A stretch of 64,000 bases of DNA. It comes from Chamaecyparis obtusa. Lineage: Eukaryota; Streptophyta; Pinopsida; Cupressales; Cupressaceae. The notes under the pieces are model-generated. The model worked only from the letters and a program-made list of their open reading frames with translations, had not been told where the DNA came from and ran no database searches. Numbering within the stretch: position 1 is the stretch's first letter; every line of letters starts with the position of its first letter. The stretch spans positions 62,001-126,000 of the forward strand of contig BSBK01009275.1 of NCBI GenBank assembly GCA_027943335.1, read 5' to 3'. Position numbers and translations under genes: made by a program. This document shows positions 21,605 through 33,281 of the stretch, one piece after another.

Positions 21605-21861
21605 ATGAGGACTCTTGTGAATGTATTTTTATGAACAGTGTCTATGGACATTGAGCTGTTGTTGACATAGTGATGAAATTTTTGTCATTGATGTCAATGG
21701 GGGAGAAGTGTACATGAAAAACCACTTGTACCATCTATTGGAGAGAACTGAATAGGATAACGAAGCAAGATTTGAAAATGTTTGTCAGAGTAGCAGTATT
21801 GGATTTTTGGAACATTGGATATTTTTTTATCTATGTTTCCATCAATGCCAATGGGGGAGAT
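21605..21861 (+). other. Element E 3' untranslated part with polypurine tract
   Basis: Non-coding stretch between the pol stop and the LTR. Two related gtcaatgggggagaag / gccaatgggggagat pieces occur at about 21691 and 21847; the second, atgggggaga at 21851-21860, directly precedes the LTR and is the polypurine tract. Confidence 0.7.
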
Positions 21862-23084
21862 TGTTAGGAATGAATACTAGATGTTGGAAGTCATTCTATA
21901 GCATTTTTTGTTGCATTCATGACTATGATTGTCATTGATGTCAACACAGTGATCTTCTAGAGACTAGCAGAGAAGCGGATAGTGTTTTGATTAGCGCACT
22001 TGGGATATTGTAGTTGGAGCTATGTGATGTTGAGGTTATATTCTTTGATATGTTATTTTTCTATGGTTAAGAGTGTAGACATAAATTTATTTATTCATAG
22101 AAGTTATGACCATTTTGGTGGAAGCAGTACTCAGGTAGTGTTCCTGAGTAGCGGTTTGTGGAAATCAGATGATATCTCCTAATCGGGATGGAATCTAGTT
22201 TTGCACAGTTAAAGGGAAGGTTGAGACACATTGATATTGACATGGTTCATAGTGCAAACTTTGATGTCACATGAGTGAAGAGTTATTATATCTGGAAGCT
22301 AACAGTTTTGTGTAATTTTGATGTAGCATGTAGAAACTTTTATTTTATATTTGTGTACCGACTCATTTGTAAGTATTTGAGTGTGGTATAAAGGAAGGAA
22401 TGTTTTTTCCTTATTTGAATGTAGTAGTAGTGATAGTAATATGAAAGAAGTGTGAGCATGGTATGGTTGAATGCAAATGTAAGCATGGAGTGAAGAAAAG
22501 AGCTAATGAAGTTGTGAAAGCGAAATTGTGAAGGAAGATATGCGAAGTACAAAGATCTGGAATTGAGATCTAGTGTAGCAGTGAGTGTGGTTTGGCATAG
22601 TAAGTAGGTAACATATTTCATATTATTCTACTGAATAATATTAAGGTCATTTGGACAGTGTGTTCAATGATCTTACCCTGAAGCTGTTTGGGCAGTGGGT
22701 CCTTCTGTCTTCCATAACTCCTAACAGGGTTAGAATCTTTTAACAGGGATTCAAAATCTCCTAATAGGGATTCATATGTACTGAATGTGTTTCATAAGAA
22801 TCCTAACAGAGTCCATCCTTTCACAAGGAATATTTATATTAGTGCATCTTTTGTGGGCATCATTCCCATCGGGGTTTACTCTTTGATCAAGAGGTTCCCT
22901 AGTCAACATATCTTGTGTTATTGTGTCATTGTGTATGAATATCTTTCTATGGTTGGTAATTACATTGCTTACATGGTTGAATTCTATTGAAGTTGATAAA
23001 GGTTATAATTATCTGATAACTGATTCACCCCCCCCCCCCCCCCCCCCCACTCTTAGTTATCTTCGTGGACTTTACTTTCTAACA
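21862..23084 (+). repeat. Element E 3' LTR (1223 bp)
   Basis: Starts TGTTAGGAATG after the polypurine tract and ends TTTCTAACA at 23084; the ends are short inverted repeats. Near the right end is tgattca plus 21 C (23028-23048), matching the gaatca-(G)n block near the ends of the F and G LTRs. Around 22720-22770 the motif (t/c)taa(c/t)agggattc recurs about three times. Confidence 0.78.
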
Positions 23085-25233
23085 AAGCCTTTATCATGGT
23101 ACAACTCTTAGATTAGAGTTATGAAATCCTTTATCAAGGTAGGGGTGAACCCACATTAGTGGATTACACTTTTTTGCATGAATGGACACTAAACTCTACA
23201 TTTTGAGAAAAAAATTTCATGTTTGGATGCATATCGTCATTAAACCATTTGAAATCAGAAGATTAAGTAAATTAGAGTCTTTTGGGATTTTCTATCTAGA
23301 TTCTAATTATATTTTTTATTTTTAGTTTTGAATTGATTTGAATGGTTTTTTTCTTTCTCCCATGAAAACTAGTATGTTGCTGAAAATGTCATTTTCAAAG
23401 AGTTATATGGTTTTCATAGAGAATAACTTTTTTTCAAAAATATATATCAATGTGCTTCTTTCAAATTTATTTTTTAACATCCATACGAAGGGCATGCAAT
23501 TGGTTTCACAATATTATCATCATTATTTCATATTTTATTAACATTTGAATTTGACTAAACCATAATTTTGACATACCTTGACTACGTAGCTTATAACTTG
23601 TTGTGTATTTATCTAATTTCCTTTTTTTTAATAGAAAGTAGACTCAAAGATGGAGGAAACAATTATTATTATTTTTTTAAATTCTCTTTCCTACTATTTT
23701 TCATTGAACGTCAAACTCAAATGTTTATATTTTATAAAAAATCTACATCCGATTAACATAAAAAAACATATATACATAATAAATAAAAAAATTGTCTAAC
23801 CTATTATCGTTAGAAATATCATGCCGAGTACTTCTATGAAAAAGGACATGTCCTTATTGTTCCATTTGACCCCTGTGCTTGAGCCCCGAAGCCATTCAAA
23901 ATTTTATCAATCTCTACAAATTGCTCTTACTCAATGAATTTTGATAGAAAGTACTTTCTATTCAAAGTAATTTACATCAAACTATGCAAACTACCCTTAC
24001 TCAGGGACTTTTGATATAAATTACTTTCAATGAAAAGTATCTAGTTTCGATAGAAAATATCTAGTTTCAATAGAAAGTACAAGTTCTATCAAAAGTATGT
24101 GAGTAAATCTAGGATTTCATGATTTTCAGGATGGATTCCTTCCTCTGAAAAATTATAAGTGCTATTGTGGGCTCACCCATAGACTTAATTATTCCTTCGA
24201 CTCTTAATAGGGTTAGTACTCTTAAGAGGGTAAGATATCAAAAAGAGCTAACATTGTATCTCTAACCAAGAAAGCTTTTTACAGTAGTAGCGAAGTGTTT
24301 TGGCTGTCATCCCTAATATAGTTTTTATCCTCTAACAAGGATTCTTGTGATACCCAAATAATGGTGTTATGAGTTGTGTGTTATGATATTTTTTTATGTA
24401 TTTTATTTTATTACATGCAAAGTTAGTAATTCGGTGAATGGTTATAAAGTTAGTTAAAAGTTTTTGGAGTACTGATTCACTTCTCGCCTCTCAGCACTTA
24501 ACTTTCCACAATTAATCCAACATAACAATTAGAATAGTGATATTTCTATCTCCTACTTATCAATGTAATTAAATTGTTTGTGTGCAATTCAATCTCTAGG
24601 TTAGTAATTATTGTGTCTCAAATTTTCATATATTAGGTCCAAACCATTTTCAACGTGCATGATAAGAAATAAAAATAATGGAACATGTTCATTTTTTATT
24701 CAGAATTAAAAGTAGTTCAACAAACAATGACCATATTTGCAAGTCAACCTATTGATCTTGGGAATAAAATGAAGAGAACCATGTCTTAATTTCTTTTGTG
24801 GAATTAGGGTGTAGTAAATATTGAATTATCAAGAACCCTCTACAAGCATGCAAGCAAGCCTAATTAATTAATATTTACTTGCTGAAATAATCTATTAGTA
24901 AATTTGTGATGGGTAGGAATAGTAAAGTTGTCTGTCGAAAAAACCAAATATATAGGTACTTAAGTGTATGCATGTACATAATAAACTAAAGGTGGTAGTT
25001 GTGAAACATGGTCTAACATTAAATTTGATGCAAGACTCTAAAATATTATAGAATTTAGATTAATTAGAGATACATAAAGAACATTAACAAATGTGAGTAC
25101 TAGTAGTTATAGTAAAAGATTCAAATGAATATTTCACCATTTATTTCAATATTTTGATATAATAATTGATTCCCATATGTATGATATCATTTATATACAT
25201 TTAATTAAACTTATTTTATAAAAAGAATATATT
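23085..25233. other. AT-rich geneless stretch
   Basis: No coding family recognised on either strand. Long A/T runs and short frames only. Short repeats occur at about 23935-24100 (atctagtttc(g/a)atagaaa(a/g)ta twice, and gaaagtactttctat-type palindromic pieces). Probably old, unrecognisable intergenic DNA. Confidence 0.6.
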
Positions 25234-26016
25234 CATAAAAAGCTAGTTAATTTCAACTGCTCAAAGATGATATGGATGACAAAATTGAGCCCCCCTTTGG
25301 GGTTCTCCAGACTGCAAAGGCTACTTCCATGTATTCATTTTGGTTATTGAAATGGGTATTTCAGGAAATAAAGAATTGGAATTTAAAATGTCATTCCATT
25401 TATGCTAAAATGGATTCCCTGTAGGAAAGGATGGAGTCTGGTTCGAACACTACAAATGGCAACATGAACAATGACAACGACAAGAAAGTGCAGGAAATAA
25501 AAGTTAGAATGGATACGCTGGAGAATGCCATGAAGAAACATATGCAAGATAATAATTTGTTCATGGGTTCTACCACAGATTGCTTTCTGACAATCAAAGC
25601 AGACCTGGACACTGGCTCCCCCAGGAAGAAACCTGAGGAGGATGTTGAGGACTTGAAAGAGGAGGGCTCGAGTAAATGTACCAGGTCTGCAAAAAGGAGA
25701 AAGATCCAAGAAAGAATCTAGGAGCTCTCCAACTTCAATGCTGCTATAAAGAAGGTCTCTAAGGTGAAGAAGGAAGTGGATGAAACTCGTAAAGAGTTTT
25801 CTTAGTGCCCTACATCCCTAGTGCTGGCCTTTTCTTTTTTGGTTCTCCTTGGTTGTTGGTTTTTTGCTGGTGTTTGGTTTTGAGGTTGTTTATGTGGGTT
25901 CCAGTTTCTCTTTAGTATGCATAAACACTCAAACTTTTTTTCTCTAACTTGTATGGGGTTATGGGTCCCCTTTAAAACCTATTTTTTCCTACAATCAACA
26001 TAAAAAGCTAGTTAAT
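25234..26016 (+). mobile_element. Retroposed fragment of 747 bp with 18-bp target-site duplication
   Basis: cataaaaagctagttaat occurs at 25234-25251 and again at 25999-26016. The enclosed 25252-25998 differs in base use from its AT-rich surroundings, begins inside an open plus-strand frame and ends in a T/G-rich tail (cccctttaaaacc ... caatcaa). Long, variable TSDs are typical of target-primed retroposition (LINE, SINE or processed copy). It is probably a 5'-truncated LINE 3' end or a LINE-mobilised cDNA. No RT motif is left in it. Confidence 0.72.
25252..25803 (+). pseudogene. Coding remnant inside the retroposed fragment, unidentified
   Basis: One plus-strand frame is open from the very start of the insert to a TAG at 25803-25805, except for TAG at 25422 and TAG at 25719. 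About 184 codons. The product is hydrophilic: a Trp-containing N-terminal part (WLLKWVFQEIKNW), a charged likely coiled segment (KVQEIKVRMDTLENAMKKH), and a basic SAKRRKIQERI end followed by KKVSKVKKEVDETRKEF. I do not recognise the family. It could be the C-terminal end of a LINE ORF or of a host protein. Confidence 0.5.
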
Positions 26017-26954
26017 GAGTAAATATACTAAGATTACTACTTATATCAAGATCTTGTGAATTTCAATTTGTAGATATTAAAATCTAAATCTATCAAAGAA
26101 AGGTTAGATCTTATTGAGAATGATATTGAAATAACTCTAAACGTAGACTAAATAGCTTTTATTTAAGTTTGCAAGAAAATATATTATCATTATTTTAGAA
26201 TAGACTAGCTGATTATCTCAAAAGTGTTCTAACTAAAAATAATTATTTTTAAAATTAAGTGAACAAATATAATCAAAAGACATATTATTGTTGATTATAA
26301 AAAAATGACCATAAGAAATAAAATTAGAGAATAAAAGTTAGATAAAAGCATGAAAAAAAAACTTTTCACCAATATATAAAGTCGACTAGTCTAGATGGCA
26401 CCACGTAGGATAAATATTTTTGTAATATGTTTTAGTCCTATACAAAAATAAAAATATTTAAGTAAAATGTACCTCAAAATGTCTCTTAATACATAGAAAT
26501 GAAATAAAAATAATTTAAGTACATGTCTAATTAATAGGAAAGTTGAAACTATATATGTTAACCTATCATATTTCAAAAAAGTGATCAAATGATAAATCAC
26601 AATATAAAGGAACTATTTGACCAAATCCACATTATGCTAGAAATCTCTCTCCAATAAAACCTATACCTCAAGAAAGAAGAGAAGAATAAATTGTTCACTC
26701 TTCAGGGATTAAATTTAGATCAAACCTTTAATTTTGTTTTTCTTCATCACTAATACTATTTTCTTAGTTATAAATTTGAAATTAAAGCTATTAAATAAAT
26801 GAAATAATTATGTTGTAGTAATTAAAAACATGAGTAGAAATAAAAAAACATAGATCATACAATTTAAATGTAAAATATATGAGCATGAAGTGAATATAAT
26901 AAAACTATCAATAAAATAAATAAGTAGATTAAAAACACAAGGATACTTTAGGTC
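26017..26954. other. AT-rich geneless stretch
   Basis: Nothing recognised. Very AT-rich, short frames only. It ends in aggtc (26950-26954), the left TSD of element F. Confidence 0.6.
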
Positions 26955-28454
26955 TGTTAATATGATTTAGAACAAGAGAGAGGGGGGCTGAATCAGTTGT
27001 TCTTAGGTCCTGATGTATAAAACAATCTAAAAAACTTATCCTTAAATCAGATTCAATAACCAAAACAAACTCAGTCATTACTGATTCAATAATAGAAACA
27101 TACAACAATGCAGTTCACTACCCAACTATAACTTAACTTGTAAAATATAGAAATGTTCAAACCAAAACATTCACACAAGTATTAACACTAAGATTTATAG
27201 TGGAAACCCAACTTGGGAAAAACCACTTTGTAACATGCTACTATTATTTTCACTCTTCTAAAGTGAGCTTGGTAAAAAGCCAACCTTGTCAAAGGTTACA
27301 ATACACACTATCAGGTGTGACCCGGTTAAAGGATTTCAATCACCCTGTTAAAAGTGAGCCTAGTCATAGGACTTACATACACTCAATTAGAATGCAACCT
27401 GGTTCAAAGGATTTAACCTATGACTGCTAGGTCAACCTCTGTTAAAAGGATTTTGATTGTTACAATGGTTAGAAAGTAGCAACAATATTTATCAGAAAAA
27501 TATACAACTCACTTTGAAAATATCAGATCCGATTCTTTACACTAATGCTAGTTTACTAACTTTGAAACTTTTCCATTTCCATCTCTGATCTGCTCGAAAC
27601 TTTTCTTCAAGCAATCACCACAATTATCCTTTAGCTTTTTCTGCTTATTCAGTCAATAAAACTTTCCTCTTTCAGCATTCTCTTTTCACCCATGTACATA
27701 CATATCCAAATGCTCAGGTTCCCTTTATACTTTCCTCAATTAGGTTAACTCATCTTTTTCCACTCAATCTCATTCGTAGATCTTAGGGTTAGGTCAAATT
27801 CATTGAATCTACCCACTTCATGTTCTTCACCTTCTTTTCTAGAATCATCTCAAATCTCTTAAATATTTACAATAAAATGTTTTACAATGCATTTAATGCT
27901 TCCAAACAATCAATAAATAAAGTCAACACATTTTACATAATCCAAGAATTCAACAATGTCGGCTCTAAAATTAAATTCTATTCAAATATAAAATTGTTGA
28001 TGCTCAGTCAATACTACGATTGTCCACTCGGTCTTCATGTAGAAAGCTCGGTGAATACTAAAATTGTTTCCTTGGCTTACATTGTCTTCCTTGGCAATTA
28101 ACTATTGTTCGGTCGACACCATAATTTTGCTTGACATATACCAACTTGGTCGACACTAACATTACTCAGCTTAAACATGATTTTTCCATTCTTTGATCGG
28201 TCAAGCTTACCAATTTAGTCTTCAGTCTTACTAAGATAAACAATACATTATCTCATCATTGTGCGACATAGTCAAGTACACTTTTTAGTATCAAGATAAC
28301 TCAACCTTTCCTTAGGTGCTATTATTACCAACCTTGCCTAGCCCCTCAGCAACACTCAAATAGATATAGTACTTTCCTAAGTAGCAACAGTCTTACCAAT
28401 TAAGGTTTGACATCAATGACAATACAAAAATTGTTTCAATTGCAGTTTCCAACA
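26955..28454 (-). repeat. Element F 3' LTR (1500 bp)
   Basis: Bounded by aggtc on the left and, on the minus strand, by the purine-rich tgccaaagagggagat (about 28455-28470) on the right. Contains several (c)ggttaaaggattt motifs (27323-27336, 27437-27450) and gctcggt/ctcggc pieces (28005-28160). Confidence 0.95.
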
Positions 28455-28974
28455 ATCTCCCTCTTTGGCATTGATGGCAACACCATATGATATCACCTGA
28501 ATAACACATGGATTACCACCCAATCCAAAAACTTATCTGTTCATCAGAGAATTATTTATAATATCCTTAGCTTCATTCTGATTTAAAATCCTATAAGCCT
28601 CACTTTTGTGACCATCAAAAGTATTTAGATCTCCCTCTATCCTGATCCTTCATTATAGTTCATCATCCTTATCTTCAGTTTCATCAGTTCATATCCCTCT
28701 TATTTTTTAGTATCATGTGTTATCATATCAGTTGATCTCCCTCTTTAACAAAAATGCCAAAGTAGTAACTAAAACATACATCCATCAAATGTAGATAATA
28801 TCTGTGCAGCTCAATGTTTCTCCCTCTATCATCTTGCTTATGACTAATACCTTGTCTTTGCTTCTTTTCACAACTCTAGGCCAGCCCTAAAGTGTGATAA
28901 TCTTCTGCATTAATTTTTCAAATTTTTTGCTATAGCAAATTTGATGCAGTGCTCCTAGCTTGTCTAGGTAGCCT

Positions 28975-29625
28975 CAGTTAGGGGAAGAACCCCTAATTGA
29001 CTTCTCAAATACTCATGAGCTTCTCTGGGTAAAGCTTTAGTGAATATGTCTGCTAATTGTTCTTTTGTATTCACATATTCCATTCAAACTTCTTTATCTT
29101 GTACTAATTCTCTCAAGTAGTGATACTTGATTACAATGTGTTTGGTCTTAGTTGCATCACTGGATTCTTAGAAATATTGATATCACTTATGTTGTCACAG
29201 AAAATAACATCAGGTTTAGTGATTTCTTCTTTCATGCCTATCAACAATTGTTTTATCCATACCAAGTTTGAATAGTTTACTACAACAACAACATACTCGG
29301 CCTCAGTAGTAGATTGGGAAATGCAATTTTTTTTCTTGCTTGTCCAGGAGACTAATCTCTGTCCAAGAAAGAAAGCTCCACCACTAGTACTCTTTCTGTC
29401 ATCTACATTTCCTGCCCAATCAACATCTGTATAAACTCTAAGTTCTAATTTGTCATCCTTCTTATAATATAGACCATAGTCAGCAATTCCTTTCAAGTAT
29501 CTCATAATTCTTTTCATAGCCATCATGTGTGTTGCCTTAGGATTGGCAAAGAATCTTGCCACAATCCCAATAGCTAATGTAATATCTGGTCTACTATGTA
29601 CAACATACAACAATTTTCCAATCAT
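28975..29625 (-). pseudogene. Element F Copia RNase H
   Basis: Minus strand. SRPDITLAIGIVARFFANP, MKRIMRYLKGIADYGLYY, YTDVDWAGNVDDRKSTSGG, STTEAEYV, VIFCDNISDINISKNPVM; then a frame break near 29131 and the tail motifs TKHIVIKYHYLRE and EQLADIFTKALP read in another frame down to about 28975. The first Asp (TDxDWAG) and Glu (TEAEY) of RNase H are kept. Confidence 0.88.
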
Positions 29626-29640
29626 GGATCTGTATAGAGT

Positions 29641-30430
29641 CTAATTCACTTCTGCAACATCATCATTCTTAGACAACTTTTGTCCAGTAACCATGGGAGT
29701 TCCCACTAGTTTAGCATCTTCCATCCCAAAAATTTTTAGTATTTCATTAACATACTTAGACTGTGTGATGAAAATTCTATTCTTTTGCTGATATACTTGT
29801 AAACCAACAAAGAATTTGATCTCACCAAACATACTCATGTCAAATTCAGTTTGCATTTCAATTGAAATTTTTTTACATAATGCATCTTGTCCACCAAAAA
29901 TAATGTCATCCACAAAATTTTTTGCTAACAGGATACCATTACCTTCTTCATCCTTCATGTACAGATTACTTGCGTCATTTGTTCTTGAAAATCCAATCTA
30001 TATCAAGTAGTTGTGCAACCTTTCATACCATGCTCTACGAGCTTGCTTCAATCCATATAGTGCTTTGTTTAGTTTGCACACCATGTGTCTTCTATTTGGA
30101 TCAATGAAACCTTCTGGTTGTTCTATGTAAACTTCTTCTAGTATACCATTAAAAAATTCAGATATGACATCCATTTGATATACCTTGAAATCTTTATAAG
30201 AAATATATGCAAGTAGAGTTCTTACTACTTCAAATCTAGCTACAAGGGAAAATGTCTCCCCATAATCTATTCCTTCTTCTTGTGCGTAGCCTTTGCATAG
30301 TAGCCTAGCTTTGTTCCTAGTGATTTCACCATTTTCATTCATCTTATTCCGAAACACCCACTTTAATCCTATAAAAAAATTGTTTTCAAGTCTCGGCACC
30401 AGAGTCCAAGTATCATTCTTCTCAATCTGA
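29641..30430 (-). pseudogene. Element F Copia reverse transcriptase
   Basis: Minus strand. LKWVFRNKMNENGEITRNKA, RLLCKGYAQEEGIDYGETF, FKVYQMDVISEFFNG, EVYIEQPEGFI, CKLNKALYGLKQARRAWY, then a TAA and frame interruption at about 29998, and NFVDDIIFGG (YVDD box as FVDD), MFGEIKFFVGLQV. The order and spacing are those of Ty1/copia RT. The RT is split by a stop at 29998-30000 and another at 29641. Confidence 0.9.
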
Positions 30431-31025
30431 TCAATTTATTCATTCATTGCTTGTATCCAGTCTTCATTCTCCAATGCTTCTCTAGTTGTCTTTGGTTCAA
30501 ATTCACAAAGTAGGCATGTTGGATCCTTAGTCTTACTTCTGGTCTAGATTCCAGTATTTTTGTCTCCAATTATCTGTTCAGGCTTGTGATGTCTTCTTAC
30601 ATATTTTGGCAAAATAGGTTCAGCTATTTTCCCCTCTATTTCATCATGTTCCTCAACAAGATTGTCATATTCAACTTCAGAATGCTCGGCAACCTCTTCT
30701 TGATACTCAACAGCATTTTCTTGTAGCTCGGCACTATTTTCCTGATGCTCGACAGCTTATGTCTGTCACTCGGCATTAGGTGCATGTTTGTTATTTGCCT
30801 CTTCTTCTTCCTCAATGTACACAAAAGATCTAAAATATTCTGGTTCTCTTTTGCTATCAGCTTCATTTCTTTTTTCATACTCATCAATTTTGACATTCAC
30901 ACTTTCACAATTTTGTTAGTGTTAGTGTTCAAACACTTATAAGCTTTATTTTTTGTGGAGTACCCTAGGAATATGCCTTCATCACTCTTAGCATCAAACT
31001 TTCCATTCCTAGTGTCTTTTAATAT
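30431..31025 (-). other. Element F linker between integrase and RT, degraded
   Basis: No continuous frame. A row of related pieces of about 24-27 bp containing tgctcggca/ctcggca runs from about 30685 to 30780, apparently a repeat in the acidic linker region that follows Copia integrases. Confidence 0.5.
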
Positions 31026-31600
31026 TTAGCACTTACTTCCAAATATTCTAAAGTATTTAACACTTGGTGCATGCCCATGCCATAATTCATAGGGTGTCAG
31101 ATTTGTACCTTTCTTGATTTGTACCTGGTTAAGAGTGTAGATAGCAGTGCTTATAGCTTCTTTCCAATATTTATGTACCACCTTCTTTTCAATCAATAAT
31201 GTCCTTGCACAATCCAATATAGATCTGTTTCTCCTTTCTGCTATACCATTCTCTAGAGGTGTTCTAGGTGTAGACATCTATCTTTTAATTCCTCTATCAT
31301 TGCAAATAGATGAAATTCATTTGATGTAAATTCTCCACCTCAATCAGATCTAAGACATTTTAGGTTCCTACCTGTCTCCTTTTGAACCTTAGCCAAATAC
31401 CACTTAAAGAATTAAAAAGCTTCAATTTTTTCTTTTAGAAACATCACATGCATCATTCTAGTATGATCATCAACAAATAAGATAAAGTATCTAGCACCAC
31501 GGTAACTTTTTACACCCATAGGTCCACAAAGGTCAGTATGAACCAAACCTAAAATCTGTTTAGAAGTAAAGGATTTTCTCTTGAAACTTGACTTTGTCAT
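31026..31600 (-). pseudogene. Element F Copia integrase core
   Basis: Minus strand. LGLVHTDLCGPMGVKSYRGA (first Asp) and FILFVDDHTRMMHVMFLKEK, a broken middle, then TPLENGIAERRNRSILDCAR (Glu of the D-D-35-E triad in the usual NGxxERxNR context) and YWKEAISTAIYTLN, LTPYELWHG, FRIFGSKC. Stops and a frame break separate the two halves (31278-31411), and the second Asp lies in that broken part. Confidence 0.85.
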
Positions 31601-31609
31601 TTTTCCTAA

Positions 31610-32179
31610 CTAGCATTCCTTGCACATCACATTCTTAGGTTTCTTCAATCTAGGTAGACCTCTTACCTTTTTCTTCTTACTTATCTCTACCAAATTGTCA
31701 AAGTTCACATGACATAGCCTTTTATGCCATAACCAAATATCATCAAGTTGTGCAATTAAACATGTTTCTTCAGATAGGTCAAGATAGAACAAATTACCTC
31801 TAGTTTGATCTCCACTTCCAATTAGTTCTCTAGTAGCATTAAATATTTTAGCTTGCTTGTGATGAAATTCCACTTGGTAACCAGTTTTGTTAAGCTGAGA
31901 AACACTTAACAAATTGTAATTAAGTCCTTCAACCCAATATGAATTTTCACAAGATATCTTATGAGTCAATTTAATCAAAACTTTTCCTCTAATAGGACAT
32001 GGTGCATCATTACCAAATTTTACACTTTTACCTCTGTAATGATGTAAGGTCTCAAACTTATTTTTGTCACTAGTCATGTGACGTGAACAACCACGATCAA
32101 TAATCCATTTATCATTCTTGTTCACATAAGATATGAATGCAATTTTCTCATCCTCATCAGATTCATCTTTCATTACCAC
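31610..32179 (-). pseudogene. Element F protease and pre-integrase region
   Basis: Minus strand, 189 codons. WIIDRGCSRHMTSDK is the Copia protease site, which normally reads D-S/T-G; here the Ser/Thr is Arg, so the enzyme would be dead. The pre-integrase domain follows: YWVEGLNYNLLSVSQL, NLFYLDL, IWLWHKRLCHVNFDNL, ending at CKEC. A frame shift separates it from gag. Confidence 0.88.
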
Positions 32180-32277
32180 ATAGACTACCTCAATTTCAAA
32201 ATCATCACTATCAGTGTCAGTTTCTTTTTCAGCAATGTAAAAGATTTCTTACCTTTTCCCTTATAGTCTCTGTTCCA

Positions 32278-33222
32278 TCAGTAGCTTTTATCATCTTTTC
32301 TATCTTTGTGTTTTCTTTTCCTTTCATCATCTTTATCCTTCCTATCAGGACATCTAGCAGCTAAATGACCAACTTTATTACATGCAAAACATATAATAGG
32401 GAGTTTACCTTTATACTTTCCTTTTCCCTTTCTCAATCTTCTAGCCATAAGAGCTTCTAGATCTTCTAGATCTTCATCAGACGTGTCACTGTCACTTTCA
32501 CTTTTAATTTCACTTTCACTGATGCATCTTTCTTTTTCTTTCTTTGGCTTGTTCAGAACTAGCTGTGACTTGAAATTAGATTCAACATTTCCAATGCTTC
32601 CAACAGTGAAATTATCATAGTTAGAGAGTTCAAAAGCAGTCAGCTTACCAACCAAACTTTTCAAAGTAAGCACATTAGCAGAGTTACATCTAGATTCCTG
32701 AATAGCTGAGATCTTAATAGCATATATAGGACGTAGGGTTCTTAGTACTTTCCCAATTATAGTTTCATCATCAATAGCCCCATTTGCTCCTCTAATAGCA
32801 TTCACAACTTCTTTTATTCTACCACAATATTGTGTAATGTTTTCACCTTCTTGCATTCTCATTTCATCAAACTTACCTCTAAGACTCTTGGCCTTTCCTT
32901 TCAACACATTCAAGTCACCACCATAGATCCTTGCAAGAGTGTCCCACATATCCTTCACAGTTGTGGAGTCCTTAATGTCCTCAAATTCTGGATAGCTTAG
33001 GGAAGATGCAATCTCCAGCATTGCCTGATTATGTTCTTACTTAGCTCTCATTTCTTCAGTAGTCAAAGGTGCGACAGGTGAGACATAACTGTTCTCAATG
33101 TAGTACTTTACAGAGTCACCAATACTGGCCAGATGCAGCTTCATCAAGCTTTTCCATGAGGGGAATTTTTCCTTATTTAGCTTCGGTACCTCCTTCTTAT
33201 ACATCCTGATCATTTGCTTCAA
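32278..33222 (-). pseudogene. Element F Gag with zinc knuckle
   Basis: Minus strand, one frame with a TAA at 33037-33039. FPSWKSLMKLHL and MRAK precede the stop; after it come DIKDSTTVKDMWDTLARIYGG, KAKSLRGKFDEMRM, ITQYCGRIKEVVNAIRG, VLRTLRPIYAIKI and, near the end, CFACNKVGHLAARC, a perfect CX2CX4HX4C knuckle. This is a typical Copia Gag of about 310 codons. ATG at 33222 lies about 40 bp from the primer site. Confidence 0.9.
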
Positions 33223-33263
33223 GCCCCTTTAAACTTGATTCTGTCAACACTAATAATAAGCAA

Positions 33264-33281
33264 TAAAGCTCTAATACCAAT
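33264..33281 (-). promoter_or_regulatory. Element F primer-binding site
   Basis: The minus strand reads ttggtattagagctttatt right inside the 5' LTR, close to the initiator tRNA-Met site (TGGTATCAGAGC) used by most plant Copia elements, with a C-to-T change. Confidence 0.85.

Noticed and set aside
22000..22621. Short frames on both strands in the E LTR
   Set aside because: No family features and wholly inside the LTR.
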